From Polytrichum commune (lineage: Eukaryota > Streptophyta > Polytrichopsida > Polytrichales > Polytrichaceae): 64,000 nt of DNA. Under the pieces are notes generated by a model. It ran no database searches, was not told the DNA's origin, and saw only the letters and a program-made list of their open reading frames with translations. Positions 48,532 to 57,022 of this stretch are shown piece after piece (position 1 is the stretch's first letter; each line of letters begins with the position of its first letter). Both the position numbers and the translations under genes were made by a program. The stretch is from the NCBI GenBank assembly GCA_950295325.1, contig OX485809.1, positions 24,182,001 to 24,246,000 of the forward strand, in the 5' to 3' direction.

Positions 48532-49836
48532 CCCGCCATGGAGACGGACGACGACGAGCCCGCGCCCTCCTACAACGTCGAGGCGATCCTCCGATCCTTG
48601 GACGTAACTCCTCTCCGCATTTTGGCGCCGTCGGGAAATCCATCCGACGTGCAAGGGACTCCGGGTGGATACACGGGGTCGTCGGCGGGGACAACCCAAG
48701 ATGTCCCCCCCGCAAGAACGTCTGGAGCGGAGGCATTCGGCACTCCCGGGGGATGCTCGACATCCGTGTTGCCCAGGCCGATCGTGGTTCCGAAGATGGA
48801 GAACCTCGACCTTCTGGACCAACGGTCCCGACCGACGTTGGACCAGTACCGTAACACGAGGCGGAGGATGAAGAAGACCCCCTACGTGGAGCTGCCTCCG
48901 GGGGCAATCATCGAGGTCTCCGATGAGGACGAGGGCGACATGGAGATCATGGTCGAGCTGGGGGTAGACTTTGACAAAAACAAGAGGGTCAAAGAGGAGG
49001 CGTTGTCCGTCGCCGAGCTTAACGCCAAGCTCGAGCAAAAGATGAAGGAGGACATGGCGAAGGCGGCAGAGGAGAATGCCAAGAAAATGTTTGCAATTCA
49101 GGAGGAGCTGAGGCAGTCAAACGAGAAGACGGACGCCATCCTCGCCATGCTCCAGCGTATGCAGAGCTTCTCGGCGCCCCCCCAGCCGGCCTACCCCTTC
49201 CCTGGAGGATACCCCTCCCAATCCCCTCCACCGGGCATGTTCACCGGAGGGCCTTCCCGCCAGCAGGCGCCCCACCTGACGCCTGTTGGCACTCCTCCGC
49301 CACCAGAGGTTCCCTCGACCACCTCCCACGATGCTGTGGCGGCGGCCATCCAGGAGGACGAGGATTTACGAACGCGCGTTCGTGAATCTTCAGGTCCTCC
49401 AGTCCTCACCCCTCCCCCTTCAAGGGTAGGACTGCCCTCATACACCGATGCGTCGTCTTTCACCGTCGTCCCCAGGGTAGTAGACAGACATGGCGATGAC
49501 TCTACGCGACACACTGACATGGTCATTGTGGAGGACACGCAGGGGAGCCCCAATGACGCACCAGGGATGCATGGGATGGACGTGGAAGAAACCCATGTGG
49601 CGTGGATGGAGGATGTCAGGATGGACGCGCTCGACCTGGGCGCCGAGGAAGAAGACGCGCTGCGCATCCAGGCGACACAGGCGTCTCAACCGGAGCGTGA
49701 GGCAGAGGCCATGGAGACAGAGGCGGCTGCAGCTATGGAGGTTACGAACGCGCGTTCGTTAATCGTTGAGGAGGGACCTGCTGCTCGGTCCAGCGCCGCT
49801 GCCCCTCCCCCCGATGACGATGTAACTCTCCTCTGA
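48532..49836 (+). CDS. exon 3, part after the solo LTR: disordered, SIM-like and coiled-coil tail
   Basis: 434 codons in frame with the part before the LTR (…DEGM + PAMETDDDEPAPS). It contains a hydrophobic-acidic IIEVSDEDEG motif of the SUMO-interacting type, a lysine/glutamate-rich coiled coil (KRVKEEALSVAELNAKLEQ onward), a Pro/Gly/Gln-rich stretch (QPAYPFPGGYPSQSPPPG), and an acidic Met/Glu/Ala-rich end, DDDVTLL. Dyads lie inside the coding frame at 49365-49386 (read DLRTRVRES) and 49741-49762 (read VTNARSLIV). The ending is either the TGA at 49834-49836 or a splice donor DDD|GTAACT at 49822. Confidence 0.65.
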   Translation, partial: PAMETDDDEPAPSYNVEAILRSLDVTPLRILAPSGNPSDVQGTPGGYTGSSAGTTQDVPPARTSGAEAFGTPGGCSTSVLPRPIVVPKMENLDLLDQRSRPTLDQYRNTRRRMKKTPYVELPPGAIIEVSDEDEGDMEIMVELGVDFDKNKRVKEEALSVAELNAKLEQKMKEDMAKAAEENAKKMFAIQEELRQSNEKTDAILAMLQRMQSFSAPPQPAYPFPGGYPSQSPPPGMFTGGPSRQQAPHLTPVGTPPPPEVPSTTSHDAVAAAIQEDEDLRTRVRESSGPPVLTPPPSRVGLPSYTDASSFTVVPRVVDRHGDDSTRHTDMVIVEDTQGSPNDAPGMHGMDVEETHVAWMEDVRMDALDLGAEEEDALRIQATQASQPEREAEAMETEAAAAMEVTNARSLIVEEGPAARSSAAAPPPDDDVTLL

Positions 49837-49848
49837 GAATACCATTTT

Positions 49849-50307
49849 TTTACGAATGCGCGTTCGTAACCTCTCTAACATCGCGATGTTTTTCTCTTCA
49901 TCGACATCCAGTGGCCTTGCGAGAGCCCTCTTCAGCGGTCCCCCTTAGGGCCGAACAGTTTTGTAGGACACGACATCATTTTGCCTTAGGAAAATGTGAT
50001 AGACTATCACGTGAGAAATGTAAATATTCAACGGATTAATATATGAGCCTATGTTATCTGCATCGCGTTGCTTCAAATTCTCTGTCCTCGACCCCTTCTC
50101 GTATATTGTATATGTTGATGAGATTATGTTCATTCTTGCATACCCACCTCATTCGCGAACGCTCGTTCGTGAAAGGGTGCGACCCACTGTCCACCTCATT
50201 CGCGAACAACCGCTCGTAAATGTACGTGTAGCCGCGCTCACGAACGACCGCTCATAAATGATGCGCACCGCCCCCGCAGCCTTCATTCACGAATGCTCGT
50301 TCGCAAG
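49849..50307. repeat. five decaying dyads downstream
   Basis: Copies at 49849-49870, 50152-50173, 50199-50220, 50237-50258 and 50286-50307 have progressively diverged arms (TTTACGAATG, TTCGCGAACG, TTCGCGAACA, CTCACGAACG, TTCACGAATG). If the FCP1-like exon belongs to the same gene, these lie in its third intron (49822-50439). Confidence 0.7.
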
Positions 50308-50439
50308 TGTGCCCTTGAGCACATTTTCCTTGCACTCTCCTCACTTCCTGGTCTTTCCCCATAATGCACCGTCTTCATTTTCTACGCAAAATTTCATTAT
50401 TGGATCATAGAATTAAACTAGTCAAGTTGTTCATCACAG

Positions 50440-51207
50440 GACCCCCCGGAGATAGGTCGCAACCCCTCGACCAGTGGACCTCCCACCCGGCACAAACCTT
50501 TCATCGTTTTTGACCTCAACGGGGTGTTGTGTCACACCCAACACATCCCAAGGATCCCCACGCGTCCCTTTCGTCACCCCGACGAAAGGGACTACGACGG
50601 CGAGCTCGACACCCTCATTAACCGCAAGGCTGTCCGCGCCCGTCCCGGCTTGCGTGACTTCCTTCGCGAGGTGGTCGAGTTCGCTCACGTCATTGTGTGG
50701 AGCTCCATGGTCATGGAGAACACAGAGCCCATCGTCCACTTCTTGTTCCGCGATCTCCCGAGCCCGTGCCTCGTCCTCGGCCAAGAGGACTGCGACGAGC
50801 TGCTCGACGAGAAAGGTCAACCGGTGCCCAAGTTTGGCAGTCGGGGCGGAGGACAACAGTTCCTCAAGGTCCTCCGCTCGAGACTCTGGCGAGGCGTCCC
50901 CCGTCTGCAAGGGACGCCGCACGGGTGGTGGCCGACTCCAGAGAACACCGTCCTCATCGACGACAACCCCACCAAGAGCGTCTTGAACCCCCCGGGAAAC
51001 GTCATCTTCCCGGACACTTGGACCGGCGATAGGCAAGACACATTTTTGGTCGATAGGCTAGCCCCCTACCTTAGAAGGCTCGTGCTCCACGCCGGTAGCA
51101 TCCCATTTTTTGTTAGGTCCAACCCCATCGGCAATGCGGCACTAAGCCCCCGCGATAATGTATTCAAGAGCATCATGAGGCTCGCCAAACTCAATAAATT
51201 GATTTGA
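50440..51207 (+). CDS. FCP1/NLI-interacting-factor-like HAD phosphatase domain exon
   Basis: The frame opens after an acceptor TTCATCACAG|GACCCC with no in-frame ATG upstream, so it is an internal or 3-prime exon (up to 255 codons to TGA at 51205-51207). HAD motif I is FIVFDLNGVLCHT near codon 25: the nucleophile aspartate is kept, and the second aspartate of DxDx(T/V) is asparagine, a DLNG form I recall from plant FCP1-like proteins. Motif II is HVIVWSSM (about 83-90) and the distal acidic motif VLIDDNPTK (about 171-179). Expected activity is phosphoserine/CTD-type dephosphorylation, possibly weak given D-to-N. Phase-0 junctions allow it to be spliced to the ParB-like gene. Confidence 0.7.
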   Translation, partial: DPPEIGRNPSTSGPPTRHKPFIVFDLNGVLCHTQHIPRIPTRPFRHPDERDYDGELDTLINRKAVRARPGLRDFLREVVEFAHVIVWSSMVMENTEPIVHFLFRDLPSPCLVLGQEDCDELLDEKGQPVPKFGSRGGGQQFLKVLRSRLWRGVPRLQGTPHGWWPTPENTVLIDDNPTKSVLNPPGNVIFPDTWTGDRQDTFLVDRLAPYLRRLVLHAGSIPFFVRSNPIGNAALSPRDNVFKSIMRLAKLNKLI

Positions 51208-51318
51208 AATGCCTCCATGTCTTTGCTTGTATCATGTGGTTCACATTTACTAATGCTTGCTTCGTTTTTGGATGTCTTTTGTTGTTGTGATTGTTGTTGT
51301 TGTTGTTCTTGCCCATAG

Positions 51319-52355
51319 TCTGCCCCCATATGCGACGCCCCTGTGGTCGACGTCCCTTCCCGTCCCCTCTCGCCCCCTGCCTCCCCTTCCCGCGACGTCA
51401 CGGACTTCCAAATGCCATCCCTCTACCAGTTCTCGGCGGTCGACGCGGCCTCGGCTGTGGATTACTCCCGCGACATCGGCATCGACGACGGCGTCGTCAA
51501 CAACCCGCCCCCCGCACTTGTCGCCCGCGCCTACGCCCCGTCGCCCTCCCCCCTCTCCAAGGAGAAACGGACGCTCGTTCGTTTGGGGCACCTCTCGCCC
51601 TCTAAGGACGACGCCGTCGCTCGTCGCGGGCCGAGCCGGCGTCTCCGCATGGAAGGCCCCCGTTGCCACACCTCCCCCGCCGACTCCGTTCCTCCCCCCG
51701 CAACGTCCTCCGCCATCGTGGGCCCTCCACGCCTCGACTCCCCCCCGCCACTCACCAATACAATAGTTCCATCGGCTCCGGATGCTCCCATCGACGCCCC
51801 CCTCATTCCCACCGTTCCCCGCATGGACGTCCCCAAAGCCAAGGTGCCCTCCTCAACCCTAAACCCCTTTCCCGCTTTTGCTTCCCTTGTCTTCCGTTTG
51901 CGTGCCGTTCTCTTTACGAGCGCCCATCCCAAACCGCCCTCATTATTTTCCCCACTCCATTCCTATTCTTATCTTCCTATGACGTTGTTTCACAGGTGGC
52001 TACCCGCTCGCTTGGTGCCCAGCCCTCCTCCACGTCCTCCTTGGATAGGCACGCCCTCAAGGCCGCATCTTCCGAGTCCGATCGTTGTCTGGCCCTCCGG
52101 AGAAGCGCAAGACGTTCCCTTTCGCAAACACCCTCGCATTCTACTTATAATACCACCTCTTACAATTCGGGAGCGCGTCCTGAAACATGCAAGAACGACA
52201 CATATTCCTGTCCAGGCAACACACAAGGATACAGTCGTGGGCCTGAGATTTTTAGAGCCATGGAGGCCGCCAAAAAAAAGGACTTAGCCGCCAAAAAAAT
52301 AGTGGGTCGCACTAGTGTGACGTCTAGAAGCGTACTAGTGGGACGGACTCCCTAA
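51319..52355 (+). CDS. proline-rich protein, two candidate exons
   Basis: Exon a, 51319-51843, follows the acceptor TTCTTGCCCATAG and reads SAPICDAPVVDVPSRP then VTDFQMPSLYQFSAVDAAS. Exon b, 51996-52355, follows TTGTTTCACAG and reads VATRSLGAQPSSTSSLD to VLVGRTP and a stop. The join KAK|VATRS is phase 0, intron 51844-51995. The protein is Pro/Ser/Ala-rich with basic ends and no domain I recognise. There is no ATG at the start, so an upstream exon is needed; the FCP1-like exon has phase-0 donors (for example AAT|GTATTC at 51160) that would fit. A half-dyad (ACGCTCGTTCGTTTG) lies in frame near 51569 as RTLVRLG. Confidence 0.45.
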
Positions 52356-52700
52356 ATGGGCTTAGGTGTAGAACATATTTAAGTGCTTACTTTCTATGCT
52401 ATTCCAAGTTACTCAAGACATTGATGGTATTTCCATTATAATTGTATTTCAATCCCAATTAATTCATTCAACTTCCATTCATTCTTCGCATCTTCCTTTC
52501 CATTCATAACGAGTTGTCATTTCATACGCAACTATTCTCATGTATGCCTCACATTTTTGTTCACTTCCATGCCTTTATGTATAATAATAGTAGCATACCA
52601 TTATACATATGGGATTTTTAGTCGTCATTACTGGTCCAATTTTGAAATGTGCATCGTTATATAGTCTCATAATCAACAAAAAGTCTCCAAATACCGAATA
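52356..52700. other. intergenic, no gene supported
   Basis: AT-rich 3-prime flank. Nothing is recognised. Confidence 0.45.
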
Positions 52701-54185
52701 TAGTGTTAAATTCTTCACACTCACGAACCCATAATTGGAGAGGGACTTTGCCTTTCTCACCTTGGCTGAGGAAGCAAGGAATGTCATCTTGGAGAGTGGG
52801 ATGACCTACAACTATGAAAAACTTACAGTGAGCATCACCCACGAAGAAGAAGCCAGCAACCCGTCCGAGCTCCACATAAGCACCACACTAGTTGCCAACA
52901 ACCTCCCCCCCAAAGAATCCTCAAGCCGCCATCATCAAGACCATTAAGAAGCTTTTCAAAGACAACAACATTGTAAGAGTGAGTTTCGGGCATGCACAAA
53001 GATGATAGGCAATCTAGATAGTGCCACATCCAGTGTCTTAATGTTGCCAACTACACCGAATGATTGAACAAGTTGGCATACATCCTTGGGTGATGCATCG
53101 ATTTCCTACCTCATAAAGGGAGTATCGATAAATAAGAGCCGAACAAGAACGCCATCCTGCTTGACCAAGCTCCAACCCGAGAAGCCATTGCTCCAAAAAT
53201 ACAAGCCATGAACAATGTCGCGGCCACACACATAATGGTTACCATGAAGCACTTTGACTAAGCAATGCAAGATTGAAAAGAAAAGCTCGAGGTGGTGACT
53301 CAAAATACACTCAAACAAAACTACAAATCACTCAACTTCTACATACTAAAGCAACCCACACAACAAACACCCACAAACCAATAAAAACACATGTACATAG
53401 TAGACCTACAATACCTCTTACTCAAAGGAGGAGACATTCAACCTAACACGCTACATACACCTAGCCGAAATCTTTGAGCCATACATAAATCAACAAAAAA
53501 CCACACCTAACACCACATCACTCCAACACCTATTAAGACTCAACCTCCTCCTCAATACATAACCCCCACACCATAGACTATTTGCATTTATCGTATCATT
53601 AAGCCCCCTACATGAAAGATGCAATGAGCAACTAAGCACTAGACCCAATCCTCGATGCCTCAAAATCCTTAGACGATTACACAACCTCCCCCAAAACAAC
53701 CCACATGACTACCTAGGCCAACAACCAATAGACACCCCCTTCATATACATATCACCCTACCACTCTCAACTTCCACCAATACAATTGCCCACAACCTCAT
53801 AAACAATAATCTAGCCAAAGGAGAACCCATCATTCATACTTCACTCACACAAGAATTACCATTCATCCCAAACAACCTCATTAAGGAACTAATAAAAAAC
53901 ACACATACCATTCAAGGACACCACCATAATCACAACATGCCACAACACATGCCAACAACACCACAACACCACAACACCACAACCACACAACCACACAACC
54001 ACACAACCCCTCAAACCCCACATCTACCTCCCTCTCCATGATCACATAGAATGCAAGCCACATTAGCTATGGTCTATCAAGATATACGACCTAAGTCTCA
54101 AAAACCTAGCCAAGGAAAACGCGCCAGGCCTAGACAACATCCCAAATGAAATCCTGAAAGCCCTTCCCAACAGATTCCACGGCCT

Positions 54186-54607
54186 CCCGGGGAGTGCACT
54201 TAAACTTAAGATTAGGAATACACGTGAGTGCGTTTTAATGGCATACCCCCTACAATACTTGGCCTTAAAATAGTTATTAAATTAAGAATTTTTAAGTGCC
54301 AAATCATTACGCATATAACTATCACTTGGTATAAATTTCAAGACGAAAAGTTCTTTAAAATTAATTAAAAAAATGATAGAAGTTTGAACTAAAATGCGTT
54401 GTTTTTTTGCTTCAAAAATAGATTTAAAAATATTTACAATTGATTATTTTTTGAAATTTATACAACAAGAACTTTAGATTGTGTTTAACAACTTCATATA
54501 TTTTTTACAATTTTTAGATGATTTTTTAGTACATACATAGGGGGGGGGGGGGTCAAAAGTACGCACTCACGTGATTCCTAGTCTTAACTTTAAGTGCACT
54601 CCCCGAG
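54186..54607. mobile_element. hAT-like MITE, CTCGGGG family, 422 bp
   Basis: The left end CCCGGGGAGTGCACTTAAAC and the inverted right end CTCGGGGAGTGCACTTAAAG continue as inverted repeats for over 40 bp (through TAGGAAT and CACGTGAGTGCG). They are flanked by CACGGCCT at 54178-54185 and 54608-54615. The identical stretch can be read as 8-10 bp, so a Mutator-type 9-bp duplication is not fully excluded. It sits inside LINE A, and removal rejoins ALPNRFHGLL, the expected LINE text. A G12 run precedes the right repeat. Confidence 0.85.
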
Positions 54608-55777
54608 CACGGCCTCCTCTTTTAACAAAAAAATTCAAAAATGTTACAAATTTAAACAAGTACCACCAATATGGAAACATACTAAACCATGCTATTACAC
54701 AATCTAAGGACCCACTACTAATCTCCAACTATAGACCCATCACCTTGACCAACACCATCTATAAATGTTACACAAGCACACTTACCTCCCCCCAAACCAG
54801 CCACATAAACCAACATAAAATATTACACTAGCCAAGAAGGATTCCATGCACAACATAATATTGCCCGCCAAATACACATCCCAAGATATATACATCACAT
54901 ACATAGACTTCCACAATGCTTTCAGGGACCATGCTAGGTTACTTACCTCTAGATCCTCCAACCAAACACTACTCCTCTTTGATTGGTTATTTGAGATCCA
55001 TGTCAATACCATGACAAGACCTTCCCCATCCCAAAAATCCCACTCGAAATCTAATGGCACTCCAACCCAATTTACACCTCCTTACCTAGAGAAGAACAAA
55101 AATTCACACAATACCTCAACACGCTATACCAATACAACATAACCATCATACAACAAATACAAACTCTGACCAATCTGCCATCATATTTAAAGAAGAATTT
55201 AAACAAATATACAAAACACACACCAAATCAAGCCACTAGGATCCTCCCTACATAACAAAGAAGCAATCCCACCCACCGCACTCAAAACCATAACACGCCC
55301 TGCCAACCTGCCAACAATATAAATGAAACACTCATCCACTCAATCACCAATGAAAGAATTGGGAAAAGAAAAGACCAATGAGGAGCACACATCATACACC
55401 AACAATTCTTATGCCAGTGGCAAACCCCAGATGGGCCCATAGAAAAATGGTCCAATAGGAAACAGATCTTGGACACATACATCCTTACCTATGAACACAA
55501 CCTATCACTAGTTAATACTTTCCTCAAAAACAAATTCAATAACAACAAACTTTCCCATTACCCCAACAACTTTCACATTCTTCAAACTAAAGACCCCCAA
55601 CGGTTTGCCCTGCGATCAAAATATCACATGTCACTCTGGTCATACAAGAATGTAACCCAAACAAAGACATCATAACCTCCCACCCCACAATACAAATCCA
55701 ACAACAAGAAGCAACCATTTTCATCACAATGGAGTGTACAAAACCACAATCCCTCCCGAACAACTTGAATGGCTATG

Positions 55778-57022
55778 TATGAGCCCAAAATGGTTGCTCA
55801 TATTTGTTTTATGCTTAGGACCTACTTAGGATTGCATTTGGAGTGTTATTGAAACAATTAAAAGTATAAAAAGAGTGAGGCTTGGTGTGGATTTATGTTT
55901 AGGCCTTAAGCCTATTTGTCTGGTTAATTAGAAGCTTAGCAACATTAGGGAGTGTTTTGGTTGAGTGGGTAGTGTGTTTGAGGAAGCAAGGGGAAGGTCC
56001 TTTGATTTAAATGTTTGAATTAGAACATGTTCTTGTTGGTTTAGGGGGTGAGGGTTTAGTGGATAGGATAAGGTCCTACTAAGTAGGAGAATGCTAAGGG
56101 GGTTGTGGTTTGGGTGCCCTCCCTCCTTCCTTCCTCCTCTCTCTCATTCTCTCTCTCTCTCTCTCGTGTGGTGTGGGGGTGCGTGCGTGTGTGTGTGTTG
56201 TGTAGTGTGGTAGAAAATGTAGTTGATTAGAGGGGACTTATAGAATATAGTTAATTAGAGGGAACTTAGCGAACGTAGTTGATTAGAGGGAACTTATAGA
56301 ATATAGTTAATTAGAGGGGGTTTAATGAATTAGTTGATTGAAGACCAGCTTACTAGGGACTGAGGCAACATCTGATTAAGGGCCGAGACAACTTCTAATT
56401 AAGGGCCGAGACCAGCTTACTAGGGACTGAGGTAGCAGTTGATTAAGGACCGAGACCAGCTTACTAGGGACTGAAGCAGCAGCTGATTAGGTACTGAGAC
56501 AGAAACTTACTAGGGACTGAGGCAGCAGCTGATTAAGGGCCGAGACCAGCTTACTAGGGACTGAGGCAGCAGTTGATTAGGGACTGAGGTAGCAACTGAT
56601 TAGGGACTGAGACAGAAACTTACTAGGGACTGAGACAGAAGCTTACTAGGGACTGAGACCAGCTTACTAAGGGACCGAGACAGTAGCTATATTAAGGAGC
56701 AGCTAAGGGGCAGTTAAGATGAGGGGTTAGTTAGGTCTAGTACCTTACGTTGAGATGGATGGGGTAACTAGGTAGTTAGCTCTCCATGCAATCGGGGGTG
56801 TAATTGTGTGGGAAGTGATAGAGGATGAGAAGATAGTACCAATAGAGAAAAGCGTTTATCAACGCTTGTACTCATAATATGGAATAAATTGGTGTGACCC
56901 AAGGTATGTGTGATGTCATGGGGATGAATGACGGAGGAAGGGTAAACTAGTATGAATATGAATGTGATCACCATACCCTCACCCGGACTAGGACGCTTAA
57001 GGGTGGGCGGTTTGGCCTCACA
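55778..57022 (+). mobile_element. solo LTR, 1,245 bp, 5-bp TSD, family L
   Basis: It starts TATGAGCCCAAAATGG (TG mutated to TA) and ends GGTTTGGCCTCACA, flanked by CTATG at 55773-55777 and 57023-57027. It aligns in blocks with the copy at 46655-48526 but carries a different inner minisatellite (CTTACTAGGGACTGAG(G/A)CAG units, about 56340-56690) and a CT/GT microsatellite near 56115-56200. Inserted in LINE A between the RT and RNase H regions. Confidence 0.9.

Larger units (their letters stand above)
43633..49836 (+). pseudogene. ParB-like/adenine-methyltransferase-like fusion gene, interrupted copy
   Basis: Exons are 43633-44928, 45050-46369 and 46511-46654 joined to 48532-49836 across a solo LTR. 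All junctions are phase 0, giving 1,354 codons with one TAG (codon 596, 45539-45541). In order: an N-terminal domain; a KKKKSPRK-containing basic linker near 156-215; a ParB/sulfiredoxin-fold-like signature IIDGQHSLEAS (334-344); a methyltransferase-like region (about 690-885); a disordered part with IIEVSDEDEG (1046-1055), a coiled coil (about 1071-1133) and a proline-rich tail. Coding GC is far above the flanks. Prophage ParB-methyltransferase fusions have the same domain order; that parallel is inference. Both introns carry two dyads each. With a stop and an insertion this copy is probably inactive; an assembly error could explain only the stop. Confidence 0.7.

Noticed and set aside
48433-49667. 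Long antisense frames over the disordered exon
   Set aside because: They are shadows of a GC-rich coding strand; the plus frame has the coiled coil and joins exactly to the earlier exon.
48529-49836. A separate gene starting at the ATG at 48529
   Set aside because: That ATG is the target duplication of the solo LTR; removing the LTR joins the frame to the upstream exon.
55778-57022. Full LTR retrotransposon
   Set aside because: A single LTR with matching 5-bp duplication directly at both ends and no internal region; it is a solo LTR.
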